Positions 1 to 6,295 are shown, counted from the stretch's first letter. The stretch: DNA of 6,453 bases from Planctomycetota bacterium (GCA_013151585.1 JAADHY010000595.1:1-6453); one strand, 5' to 3'. Notes: generated from the letters alone by a model not told the origin. Translations and numbers: made by a program.

Positions 1-1
1 A

Positions 2-64
2 GAGCCGGACTACATGTCCTTGGGCGGTCCTTGGATCGACGGCAAGCCTCCGGAAGGGCCGTGA
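2..64 (+). CDS. Possible C-terminal end of an upstream gene (partial)
   Basis: Reading from base 2 gives an open frame of 20 codons that ends in TGA at 62-64. Its last residues are GGPWIDGKPPEGP. Sixteen of the 20 codons end in G or C, as in the clear genes of this window, and the peptide is rich in Gly and Pro. The stop lies 39 bases before the next start codon and on the same strand, so the two could share a transcript. The fragment is too short to assign to a family. It could also be a chance open frame. Confidence 0.4.
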   Translation, partial: EPDYMSLGGPWIDGKPPEGP

Positions 65-89
65 CGACTGTCCGGGCCACCATCAGCCG

Positions 90-95
90 AGGAGG
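90..95 (+). promoter_or_regulatory. Ribosome binding site of the membrane protein at 104
   Basis: AGGAGG is a full Shine-Dalgarno core, 8 bases before the ATG at 104. It supports that start over any later in-frame ATG. Confidence 0.75.
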
Positions 96-103
96 TCCTG
101 TCC

Positions 104-856
104 ATGCGAAGATGTCCTGCCTGTGGCCAGCGACTGGCCGAGTGGGACGAGCATTCCGGCCAGACGAGTCGGGCCCCTCGCGCTCCGGCCCCCGACGATC
201 ATCGGCGCTACGTCCGAATCGCTCGGTTCAAATGGGCGGCCGAAGCGGGCTTTTTTGAACATGAATTGGCCGAACGGCTGGACGTGCCCACCCGCATTCT
301 GGAACACAGCAACTTCGACGCCATGGCCGGCTGCTGGTTCACTTGGTACTCGCTGTGCGTTCCGGAGGAAAACGCGGAGCACGCGCAAGCGGTACTACGG
401 GAGCTGATCGCGGAACACGAGGAGGATGAGACGGACTGGCAGTCGGAAGCCGAACCATCGAACGTTTATTCGGCGGCCTGGCCGAGCCATCATCAGGAGG
501 TTTGGGACCCGGTAGAGCAGCACCAGGGCTTGGCTGCGGAGACGGAACCGGAAAGCCGATCCACTTTGATTCCGATCCTGCTCACGTTGGCCGCCGGAGC
601 AGCCGTCTTATGGGTCACGCGCGTTTGGCCCCATCAGCAACCGCAGGCCGTGGGACCTGGACGTGGCCCGGAACCAGCGACGGAACGGTTCTGGCAGGAG
701 TTGTCCCGATGGCCCGAGCCGTGGACTCAGACGCGCCGCGACGGCCGTGGCGTGCGGCAGTTGGAAGTCGATCCGGTCCACCAGCGAATCCTTCTGCGCG
801 AGGACGCCGACGGCGACGGGACGTTCGAACGCGAAGTGACCGTTGTCGAACCGTAA
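104..856 (+). CDS. Single-pass membrane protein with CPxCG motif and DUF2007-like region
   Basis: Protein of 250 residues, function unknown. In order: a zinc-ribbon-like CPACG at residues 4-8; a region at about 35-104 that resembles DUF2007 (putative signal-transducing) proteins, with RIARFKWAAEAGFFEHEL, then a variable strand and a conserved-looking CVPEENAEHAQAVL; an acidic linker; one hydrophobic membrane segment at about 154-172; and a charged C-terminal part of about 75 residues ending in DADGDGTFEREV, an Asp/Gly stretch like those that record 'degree of data' loops in planctomycete envelope proteins. Only one CxxC pair is present, so a complete zinc site would need Cys77 or Cys85 or a second subunit. 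With no signal peptide, the CxxC part is expected in the cytoplasm and the tail outside, but topology is inference. The start is set by a strong ribosome binding site. The reading frame and composition look like a real gene; the DUF2007 link is by pattern only. Confidence 0.75.
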   Translation: MRRCPACGQRLAEWDEHSGQTSRAPRAPAPDDHRRYVRIARFKWAAEAGFFEHELAERLDVPTRILEHSNFDAMAGCWFTWYSLCVPEENAEHAQAVLRELIAEHEEDETDWQSEAEPSNVYSAAWPSHHQEVWDPVEQHQGLAAETEPESRSTLIPILLTLAAGAAVLWVTRVWPHQQPQAVGPGRGPEPATERFWQELSRWPEPWTQTRRDGRGVRQLEVDPVHQRILLREDADGDGTFEREVTVVEP

Positions 857-1244
857 CGATGCACCGGAAGGAGACGCACCAACTTGGGCCTCGTTTCTGC
901 TCGGCCATCGCCGAAGCCGCTGGCAAAAGGCTCAGCCCTTGGTATCCCGGTAGCACGCGGTTTGGGCTGCAGTGCTCCTGCACCACCTTGGACAAGAAAG
1001 AACAGAGGATCGGGCGGATGAAAACCGCGGGGGTGGGTTGCTCTTTCCGCCAGATCTCGGAAAAGTTCGTGAGTTTCCCAATGGCATTGACCTTTTCGCG
1101 TTCGGTTTGCAGGGCCGTTGAAAACGGGGAAAAACTTTTGTCCCGGAAGCAGCCGGATGCTGCGACGTAACGTGCCCAAACGCCGCAATCCTCCCACGGT
1201 ATGACTCCTGGCCCTTTCAACTCTTTTTCGACTTTCAAACCGTC
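857..1244. other. 388-base stretch with no supported gene
   Basis: An open plus-strand frame runs from ATG 859, two bases after the preceding stop, to TAA at 1168-1170 (103 codons). The opposite strand is open too. By hand count about 71% of the plus codons end in G or C, but the first position is less GC-rich than the second (about 50% against 53%), which is not the usual coding pattern. The product looks like no family I know, and no ribosome binding site separates it from the gene before. A small hairpin, TGCAG-TGCTC-CTGCA, lies near 967-981, and a GCAGC/GCTGC inverted repeat lies near 1148-1162; neither is followed by a T-run. The promoter of the hydrolase gene probably lies here, but I could not point to clear -35 and -10 boxes. 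Confidence 0.4.
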
Positions 1245-1988
1245 ATGAATCACGAGTCTCAGATTTTAGCTGGCTTGTCCTGTCGGATTGTCGATGCATT
1301 GCCTGCTGGCGCGTCGCCTCACCTAGTGGCTATTTTGTGTCACGGCTTCGGAGCACCCGGAACCGATTTGGTCTCGGTAGCCTCTGAGTTGGTTCTGCTA
1401 AGACCGGAGCTGGCCGATGCGGTCCGATTTGTTTTTCCGGCGGCGCCTCTTCGCTTGGACGACGTTGGGATGCCGGGCGGTCGAGCTTGGTGGATGATCG
1501 ATTTGGACCGCCTGAACGCCGCGATGCAACGAGGCGAACTGCTTGACATGCGACGTGAGACGCCGGAGGGTTTGGCCGAAGCCCGGGCCCGACTGATGGA
1601 CCTTGTCCACGCCGTGTGCGAGCGGATGAGCGTTGCCACCGCACAGGTGGTGCTCGGCGGTTTCTCGCAAGGCGCGATGCTCTCCACCGATGTCACGCTG
1701 CGGTTGGAGGACGCTCCAGCCGCCCTCTGCATCTGGTCCGGTACGCTGTTGTGTGAAGACGATTGGCGGAGGCTGGCTCCGCGTCGACGCGGGATGCCAG
1801 TTCTGCAAAGCCATGGCCGGAACGATCCTCTGTTGCCGTTTGCGGCCGCGGAATCTCTTCGAGACCTTCTACAAGAAGCGGGGCTCCAGGTCGAGTTTCT
1901 CCCGTTTGGCGGCTTGCACGAGATTCCTCGGGAAGCTCTCCGCCGCTTTGCTGAGCTGTTGATGCAGCTCCGAGCCTCCGGAGCGTGA
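1245..1988 (+). CDS. Phospholipase/carboxylesterase family alpha/beta-hydrolase
   Basis: A 247-residue serine hydrolase of the Abhydrolase_2 family (small carboxylesterases and acyl-protein-thioesterase-like enzymes), expected to cleave carboxylic esters or thioesters in the cytoplasm; the substrate cannot be read from the sequence. The fold landmarks are present: a strand followed by CHGFGAPG at residues 32-39 (oxyanion-hole loop), the FPAAP segment at 64-68, a GGRAWW segment at 78-83, the nucleophile elbow GGFSQGA with Ser141, the acid in GRNDPLLPF with Asp194, and the base in GLHEIP with His225. Length matches the family, and there is no signal peptide. ATG 1245 is the first start codon in a sensible place. 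It has no recognisable Shine-Dalgarno sequence but follows a pyrimidine-rich leader, so initiation may be weak or leader-dependent. The gene stands alone and converges on the TPR gene. Confidence 0.92.
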   Translation: MNHESQILAGLSCRIVDALPAGASPHLVAILCHGFGAPGTDLVSVASELVLLRPELADAVRFVFPAAPLRLDDVGMPGGRAWWMIDLDRLNAAMQRGELLDMRRETPEGLAEARARLMDLVHAVCERMSVATAQVVLGGFSQGAMLSTDVTLRLEDAPAALCIWSGTLLCEDDWRRLAPRRRGMPVLQSHGRNDPLLPFAAAESLRDLLQEAGLQVEFLPFGGLHEIPREALRRFAELLMQLRASGA

Positions 1989-2024
1989 AGCGCCCCGATG
2001 AGGCGCGGGCCAGCGGCCGGATGA

Positions 2025-2042
2025 CGCGTCCGGAGCGACGCG
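2025..2042. terminator. Hairpin between convergent genes, possible terminator
   Basis: CGCGTC-CGGAGC-GACGCG forms a perfect 6-bp stem with a 6-base loop in the 79-base space between the two facing stop codons. On the plus strand it is followed by ATTGCTTT, a weak T-run, so it could end the hydrolase transcript. On the minus strand there is no T-run after it. A second short stem, GCGCC/GGCGC, lies at 1990-2006. The location fits a terminator; the weak tail keeps confidence low. Confidence 0.35.
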
Positions 2043-2067
2043 ATTGCTTTCCAAGCGCCACCGAAAT

Positions 2068-3852
2068 TCACGTAGTCGGTTCCGAGTGACCTCGCCGCTC
2101 GACCCAGCGGATCAGTTCGGCGCGCACTTGGCGGATCACCGCCGGCCAGTCGCCCCATTGTGGCTGGCGAAACAGGCGCATGGTCGGGTACCAAGGCGTG
2201 TCCGGGCGATCCAGCAGCCAGCGCCAGTCGGGCGTGTGGCAAAGGAGCGTCCAGACGGGGCGGCCGAGCGCTCCGGCCAAATGAGCGGCGGCCGTGTCGA
2301 CGCTGATTAGCAAGTCGAGCTGTTCTAGGACCGCGGCCGTGTCAGCGAAGTCGCGCAAGTGGGCCCCCAAATCGACGATCGGCCAACGGTCGGCCAGAGC
2401 GATCAATTGCTCCCGGCCGGATGGCTCCGTCTGCAAACTGAAAAAGCAGATGTCGGAAACGTCGGCCAGCTCCAGCCACCGGTCCAAAGGACAAGACCGC
2501 AAGGCATCGCGTTGCTGAGCCGGGTTGCCTTGCCAGACGAGCCCCACTTTCGATCTGCCGGAGCCCGCTTGATGCAAAAGCTGCTGCAGTTCCGCGCGCG
2601 GTGTATCGGCGGCGTGCAGATAAGGAACGTCGGTGCGGATCATCGCTTCGTCCGCATCGAGCACGACCGGCACACTGGCCAACGGAAGATGAAAGTCGAA
2701 CGCCGGCAAAGGCTCACCCGCTCGCACCACTTCATCGACACCGTCCACATTTGCCAGCAGCAACGCGAGCTCGGCCGGAGATTCCAGAAGGACCGTTGCC
2801 TGTGTTCGTTCTTTCAGCAGCCGCAGGAAACGCACGAACTGAATCGCGTCCCCGAAGCCCTGGTCGGAGTAGACCAGCACGCATTGGCCGGGACAGGAGC
2901 GGCCGTCCCACCGAGGTTGCGTAAACCGACGGGGCGTCTGCCCGGCCGCTTCGAATCGCCGCTCATATCCGGGCCACCCCTCGGTGAAATCGCCAGACAA
3001 AAGCCGCGTGGTGGCCAGATTAAACTCGGCCAACGCAAAGTCCGGACGAAGCCGCAACGCTTGCTCGAAGTGCTGACAAGCCTCCTGAAGCTGATGCAGA
3101 GAGCGAAGAGCCACCCCCCAGTTGTTGTGTGCGTCGGCCAAGCTGGGTTTGAGCCGGAGGGCGCGGCGAGCGTGTTCGATCGCCTCTTCGAACCTTCCTT
3201 GCTGCTCGGCGACATAGCTCAAGTTGCTATGGATCTCCGCGAATTCCGGCTTGTACCGCAGCACGTCGCGGAACAGCGTCTCGGCTTCGTCCCAACGCTG
3301 ACGCTGGACCAGAATCCCCGCCAAGTTGACCATCGCTGCGACGTGGCTCGGCTGAACTTCCAGCAACTGGCGGTAGACCGCTTCAGCCTCGTCCCGCCGA
3401 CCCTGTGCGCTTAGCACGGCGGCCAACTGCCAGTAGGCATCCGTATCACTCGGACAAAGCGCAATACAGTTTCGAAAGCAAGGTTCCGCCTCGGCCGGGT
3501 GCCCGCTTTCGAAGACTAATAGGCCGAGATTGTACCACGCTTGACTGTACCGCGGGTCAGATGCCAGCGCCCGCTCAAACGCCTCTGCAGCCTCGCGCCG
3601 CCGGCCGGCCGCCTTCAAAGCCACCCCCAAATTGTTGTGGACCTCGGCCGACCCCGGATTCCGTTCCGCCAACTCGTGCAACAACTCGGCCGCCTCAACA
3701 AAGCGCTGTTGTTGCAGCAGCATAGCCGCCAGCAACTTGCTCGCATCATCGCGGACCGTTTCGTCTTTCAAGGCCTCCCGGTACAGCCGTTCGGCCTCTC
3801 TCACGTTCCCTCGACGATGCTCCCTAATCGCTACCTGGAGGCCTTTCTCCAT
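2068..3852 (-). CDS. TPR repeat protein with C-terminal GT9-like glycosyltransferase domain
   Basis: A 594-residue two-part protein. Residues about 3-300 are tetratricopeptide repeats; the proline that ends each repeat falls at 66, 100, 134, 168, 202, 236 and 270, exactly 34 residues apart, and the NNLGVAL-type helix A recurs. Residues about 320-590 form a GT-B-like domain of the heptosyltransferase (glycosyltransferase family 9) type: VYSDQGFGDAIQFVRF at 327-342, VGLVWQGNP at 436-444, and SVDTAAAHLAGALGRPVW at 517-534, followed by PDWRWLLDR and PWYPTMRLFRQ, the usual closing motifs of this TPR-GT class. Such proteins are thought to transfer sugars to protein or envelope acceptors, with the TPRs binding the partner; donor and acceptor are not visible here. 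No signal peptide, so cytoplasmic. I chose ATG 3852 over the upstream ATG at 3921 because an AGGAAGGG sits 8 bases before it and the extra 23 residues are Arg- and Cys-rich and unlike a TPR start. Confidence 0.9.
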   Translation of the reverse strand: MEKGLQVAIREHRRGNVREAERLYREALKDETVRDDASKLLAAMLLQQQRFVEAAELLHELAERNPGSAEVHNNLGVALKAAGRRREAAEAFERALASDPRYSQAWYNLGLLVFESGHPAEAEPCFRNCIALCPSDTDAYWQLAAVLSAQGRRDEAEAVYRQLLEVQPSHVAAMVNLAGILVQRQRWDEAETLFRDVLRYKPEFAEIHSNLSYVAEQQGRFEEAIEHARRALRLKPSLADAHNNWGVALRSLHQLQEACQHFEQALRLRPDFALAEFNLATTRLLSGDFTEGWPGYERRFEAAGQTPRRFTQPRWDGRSCPGQCVLVYSDQGFGDAIQFVRFLRLLKERTQATVLLESPAELALLLANVDGVDEVVRAGEPLPAFDFHLPLASVPVVLDADEAMIRTDVPYLHAADTPRAELQQLLHQAGSGRSKVGLVWQGNPAQQRDALRSCPLDRWLELADVSDICFFSLQTEPSGREQLIALADRWPIVDLGAHLRDFADTAAVLEQLDLLISVDTAAAHLAGALGRPVWTLLCHTPDWRWLLDRPDTPWYPTMRLFRQPQWGDWPAVIRQVRAELIRWVERRGHSEPTT

Positions 3853-3860
3853 GATCAACG

Positions 3861-3868
3861 CCCTTCCT
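3861..3868 (-). promoter_or_regulatory. Ribosome binding site deciding the TPR-GT start
   Basis: On the minus strand this reads AGGAAGGG, with 8 bases to the ATG at 3852-3850. It argues for the shorter protein rather than a start at 3921. Confidence 0.65.
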
Positions 3869-3965
3869 GCCACTTCCTTTCGACGTCCGCATCCGACCGT
3901 GCAACGCCGCAGTTGGGCCATAGCGTACAGCCGACGGCCATCCTGAGGCTAGACTTTTTCGGTCT

Positions 3966-4214
3966 TTGCGTCTGACGAGGAGGACGAGTGCCCGGGTTGA
4001 GCGTAGCGAACCCTCGGGAATCGGCGGTTTGGGGATCACTTCGTTCGCCGCCAGCCACCCGGTCGATTTCGGCGAGATCGCGGCCAGCAGAATCGAGAAG
4101 CCGAAGGAGCTGGCGGAGTTCGTGTTGAAAAACGTGGGATGTCCTTCGTGCGTCGAAGTGTGCCCAAGTTGCCCAGATCTGCGGTCGGCTAGGGGGGTGA
4201 CCGGTGATTCATGA
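3966..4214 (+). CDS. Doubtful small ORF with a four-cysteine cluster
   Basis: An 82-codon frame from TTG 3966, or 61 codons from TTG 4029, with no good ribosome binding site at either. I do not recognise the product. Between 4035 and 4136, 30 of 34 codons end in G or C, while the second position is GC-poor (about 38%) and the first intermediate (about 53%), which is the coding pattern for this strand and not for the other. The C-terminal part carries Cys59, 62, 66 and 69 (CPSCVEVCPSC), which could bind zinc or an iron-sulfur cluster. Just before it is a helix-like segment, IEKPKELAEFVLKNVG. The palindrome at 3991-4018 falls within the first 20 codons, so the TTG at 4029 is the better start. 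It may be a real small gene, or the remnant of a larger one that has lost its start. Confidence 0.3.
   Translation: MRLTRRTSARVERSEPSGIGGLGITSFAASHPVDFGEIAASRIEKPKELAEFVLKNVGCPSCVEVCPSCPDLRSARGVTGDS
3991..4018. repeat. Imperfect palindrome, REP-like
   Basis: CCCGGGTT and AACC-CT-CGGG flank GAGCGTAGCG: an 8-bp stem with a 2-base bulge and a 10-base centre. The core resembles short palindromes of the type GGGTTGAGCG-AGCGAACCC that I recall as dispersed between genes in many bacteria. Only one copy occurs here, so calling it a dispersed repeat rests on memory of the type, not on this window. Confidence 0.45.
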
Positions 4215-4569
4215 AGTCGCGGGTCGCTCCGCGTCCGAAACGTTTCCGTTGCCCTCCGCTCGTCCGTCAGCGGGCCTTGCTTATGGCTTATAAACGCTCC
4301 GCGGTTTACATCCCGCTGGAAGACTCGCGGCGCGCACCGCTCCCGCAGAGACGAGAGCGAGTGGGACGAGCAAGTCGCAGACGGCAGCGTGTTAGAACAA
4401 CACAGCGGTCGGTCAGGAAAAGCTCATGCGATAAAACCCGCCGCCACAGTCCGATGCGCTAGCGAGGAACGGCGAGATAAAAGCCCCACGAAACAGCTAT
4501 CCCCGGCTGACGCGCCAGCTCGGTGTGATGCGATCGCCGTTGCACAGTCTCTCGCGGGAGCAATACCAG
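4215..4569. other. 355-base stretch with no supported gene
   Basis: This lies downstream of the FKBP gene. The plus frame from ATG 4211 (83 codons, overlapping the previous stop as ATGA) gives a very Arg- and Ser-rich peptide with no family likeness, so I do not call it. A perfect inverted repeat, GTGTT-AGAAC-AACAC, lies at 4389-4403. The palindrome GCGATCGC lies at 4530-4537. No clear terminator with a T-run follows the FKBP stop; the minus strand has two TTTTATC stretches here without a convincing stem in front. Confidence 0.4.
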
Positions 4570-5292
4570 CTACTTCTCGATACCGAGCAGTTCTACCTCG
4601 AAGATCAGGACCGCGTTGGGACCGATGCGCGGCGGAACGCCTCGTTCGCCGTACGCCAGTTCCGGCGGGATGACCAACCGCCACTTGTCGCCGACTTTCA
4701 TCAGTTGTAGAGCTTCGGACCACCCTTTGATGACCTGGTCGACACGAAAAACAGCGGGCTCGCCGCGAGCGACCGAGCTGTCGAAGACCGTTCCGTCGAT
4801 AAGAGTACCTTGGTAGTGCGTTTTCACCCGGTCGGACGCTTTCGGCCTTGGGCCATTGCCCGACTTGAGGACCTCGTATTGAAGACCGCTCTTGAGAGTG
4901 ACCACGCCTTTTTTCTTCTTGTTGTTTTCGAGGAACTGCTGACCCAATCGTCGATTTTTTTCGGCTTCAGCTTTTGCGGCCACAGCGCGTTTTGCCTGCA
5001 ATTGTGCCTGAAGCTGCTGGAACGCTGCTTTCAGCTCATCCAGCGAAACCAGAGGCTCCCGGCCGGCCATCGCGTCTTGAATGCCTCGTAAGATGAGGTT
5101 CGGATCAATATCCAAACCGTCTCGTTGCAAGCTTCGTCCCAGGCTCAGGCCGATCCCGTAACTGACCTTCTGCTTCGGTGTCGTCAACGAGACATCCAGT
5201 TGGGGCGCAGCCGGCTGCTTGTCTTGCTGAGCGGCTGCCATCGAGGCGCCCAAGAACAGAGCCAATCCTGCAAATGAAATCGTTTTCCACAT
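4570..5292 (-). CDS. Secreted FKBP-type peptidyl-prolyl cis-trans isomerase
   Basis: A 240-residue folding helper that catalyses cis-trans isomerisation of X-Pro bonds, expected in the periplasm. Residues 1-22 are a signal peptide: MWK, a hydrophobic core, then an Ala-rich cleavage site near ASMAAA-Q, with no lipobox cysteine, so soluble. Residues about 38-125 form the FKBP N-terminal dimerisation domain (KVSYGIGLSLGRSL start) and a Gln/Ala/Lys-rich helix. Residues about 130-238 form the FKBP catalytic domain, with Tyr160, Phe170, Asp171 (HYQGTLIDGTVFDSS), Val187-Ile188, Trp191 and Tyr214 (AYGERG), matching the ligand pocket of FKBP12; nothing critical is missing. Domain order matches the FkpA/FklB/Mip group. 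ATG 5292 is preferred over ATG 5328 because GAGGGG lies 7 bases before it and the signal peptide begins there. It follows the double-CxxC gene by 16 bases and is probably co-transcribed. Confidence 0.95.
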   Translation of the reverse strand: MWKTISFAGLALFLGASMAAAQQDKQPAAPQLDVSLTTPKQKVSYGIGLSLGRSLQRDGLDIDPNLILRGIQDAMAGREPLVSLDELKAAFQQLQAQLQAKRAVAAKAEAEKNRRLGQQFLENNKKKKGVVTLKSGLQYEVLKSGNGPRPKASDRVKTHYQGTLIDGTVFDSSVARGEPAVFRVDQVIKGWSEALQLMKVGDKWRLVIPPELAYGERGVPPRIGPNAVLIFEVELLGIEK

Positions 5293-5299
5293 AGTCTTT

Positions 5300-5305
5300 C
5301 CCCTC
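5300..5305 (-). promoter_or_regulatory. Ribosome binding site of the FKBP gene
   Basis: Minus-strand GAGGGG, 7 bases before the ATG at 5292-5290 and within the 16-base gap after the upstream stop. It decides the start in favour of the signal-peptide methionine. Confidence 0.7.
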
Positions 5306-5308
5306 AAA

Positions 5309-5551
5309 TCACTCATACTTCTCAGCACATGTTGGGCAGACGGTCAGTTCGCGCACGATTTCACGGCCGTGTCCACCCCGATCGTAAACTTGCTTGGATT
5401 TGTGTCGATTCCGGCGTCGGGAGTACCGCCCCGCTTTGGGAGCGGGTTCTCGAGCCGCATAGGTCTTCTCTCGTGTTTTCACAATCAGCTTTTGGCTGCG
5501 TACGCCGCTTGAAACGACGGTACGGCAAATCTGGCACCGAAACAATGGCAT
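5309..5551 (-). CDS. Small double-CxxC (zinc-ribbon-like) protein
   Basis: An 80-residue basic protein of unknown function. CQIC at residues 6-9 and CPTC at 72-75 form two CxxC pairs at the ends, a layout that suits one zinc ion holding the termini together. Between them is a basic stretch with KLIVKTREKTY at 21-31 and a run of Arg and Lys at 44-53. No signal peptide or membrane segment. I know short proteins of this shape only as conserved hypotheticals, often in planctomycetes. The ATG at 5551 directly touches the AGAGGAG at 5552-5558, too close for normal use. A TTG at 5545 has the ideal 6-base gap and would shorten the protein by two residues, to 78. The FKBP gene follows after 16 bases, so the pair likely forms a transcription unit with this gene first. 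The second CxxC near the stop shows it is complete. Confidence 0.8.
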   Translation of the reverse strand: MPLFRCQICRTVVSSGVRSQKLIVKTREKTYAAREPAPKAGRYSRRRNRHKSKQVYDRGGHGREIVRELTVCPTCAEKYE

Positions 5552-5558
5552 CTCCTCT
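5552..5558 (-). promoter_or_regulatory. Shine-Dalgarno sequence that points to a TTG start
   Basis: Minus-strand AGAGGAG ends right against the ATG at 5551. The next suitable codon is TTG at 5545-5543, 6 bases away. This suggests either TTG initiation or an unusual zero spacing. Confidence 0.5.
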
Positions 5559-5897
5559 GAAACCTGGGGGACCGTCTGTCTGTTCGAGCGGGCGGCCCCA
5601 TTTCCATGAAGCTCGCGACCGACCTGTGAGCCTCAACGGTCTTTGGGCCGGCCGGGCGACCTGACTGGCGACGTCCAAATCCGCAGCCGGAGCCGCCTTG
5701 CCGTTGAGTTTGCCGGTTTAACTGGTCAGGCTTGGAAGCGTGGTCAAAGCCGGATTGATCAACGGCGGCGGAATCCTAGTAGAGAAATTCGCCCCGTCGG
5801 TCAGTCCCTTTTCCACCGAGGCAGGAATCCGATCGGTCGGACGCGAAGCGGGCTCTCAAACAAGGCGGCGTGGCGCAAACATCCCATCGGCATTTGC
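5559..5897. other. About 340 bases with no supported gene
   Basis: This is the spacer between the HesB-like gene and the double-CxxC gene, both leftward. A minus-strand frame of 32 codons from GTG 5816 to TAA 5718 ends in LINPALTTLPSLTS; only about two thirds of the codons in this open stretch end in G or C and it has no ribosome binding site. A plus-strand frame from GTG 5740 is also open but runs antisense into the HesB-like gene. I see no clear terminator after the HesB-like stop and no clear promoter before 5551. Confidence 0.4.
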
Positions 5898-6203
5898 TCA
5901 TTCGGACTCGAGTTCCGGCTCGCCATCCGTTTCGAGCGTCGGGACCAGCGTCAGCTCGCGGCCGGAGGGCGTATCCTGGACGTCGAGCGTCTGGTCTTCG
6001 AGCAGATCGGCGAGGATTTGCGAGACGGCCAGAACCGGCTTGCCTTCGTGTTCATAGGTCGCATCGCCGGGATGGATTTGGTCGATTGCCAAGAACAGCC
6101 CTGTTTCGCCGGGCACGATCCGTACGACGAAACCCTCCGTGGCCTGCACCTCAATGAGAAGCTGGCCGATCAGCTCGCAAGCGGATTCACTGACTGTAAG
6201 CAT
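5898..6203 (-). CDS. HesB/IscA-like protein lacking the cysteine ligands
   Basis: A 101-residue acidic protein whose layout follows the A-type iron-sulfur carrier fold: LTVSESACELIGQLL helix at 2-16, a strand with GFVVRIVPGETGLFLAID at 24-41 where IscA has its first ligand loop, a GDATYEHEG hairpin at 46-54, KPVLAVSQILADLLED at 55-70 matching the 'v.vlvd..s...L.g' helix, and LDVQD at 73-77 with a closing strand at 82-87. The three family cysteines are absent; the only Cys is residue 9, and the usual C-terminal Cys-Gly-Cys is replaced by an acidic tail (ETDGEPELESE). It therefore probably does not carry a cluster the way IscA does, and its real role is open. The start at ATG 6203 is chosen because AGGAGG lies 6 bases before it; an ATG at 6230 would place that site inside the coding sequence. 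It stands alone after a terminator. Confidence 0.75.
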   Translation of the reverse strand: MLTVSESACELIGQLLIEVQATEGFVVRIVPGETGLFLAIDQIHPGDATYEHEGKPVLAVSQILADLLEDQTLDVQDTPSGRELTLVPTLETDGEPELESE

Positions 6204-6209
6204 AGGAGA

Positions 6210-6215
6210 CCTCCT
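6210..6215 (-). promoter_or_regulatory. Strong ribosome binding site of the HesB-like gene
   Basis: Minus-strand AGGAGG with a 6-base gap to the ATG at 6203-6201. It fixes the start and excludes the in-frame ATG at 6230. Confidence 0.85.
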
Positions 6216-6295
6216 TTTGGTCTGGGACATGTTTGGGCACAGGGGGCCTCAAACCGAAAACAGCGCACCTAGCCACCGGAGTGAAAAGGGGGCGC

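Noticed and set aside
1087..1115. TTGACC box as a -35 for the hydrolase gene
   Set aside because: No acceptable -10 box at a 16-18 base distance.
615..1253. 212-codon open frame on the minus strand
   Set aside because: It lies antisense over the end of the 104-856 gene, turns into an Arg-rich run there, and shares its wobble position with the plus frame. No family likeness.
1340..2242. 300-codon open frame on the minus strand
   Set aside because: Antisense shadow of the hydrolase, whose catalytic triad proves the plus strand is coding. The product is rich in Arg, Ser and Pro.
2359..3414. 351-codon open frame on the plus strand
   Set aside because: Antisense shadow of the TPR-glycosyltransferase, which has clear repeats and motifs on the other strand.
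3949..3973. T-rich stretch with AGAC/GTCT arms, terminator-like
   Set aside because: The stem is only 4 bp and the T-run lies in the loop, not after the stem.
4211..4462. 83-codon plus-strand frame overlapping the previous stop as ATGA
   Set aside because: The overlap suggests translational coupling, but the product is low-complexity and Arg-rich with no ribosome binding site, and the frame before it is itself doubtful.
4530..4537. GCGATCGC octamer, like a cyanobacterial HIP1 site
   Set aside because: Only one copy in the window, so chance is sufficient.
5718..5816. 32-codon minus-strand frame starting at GTG
   Set aside because: No ribosome binding site, ordinary codon composition, and too short to judge.
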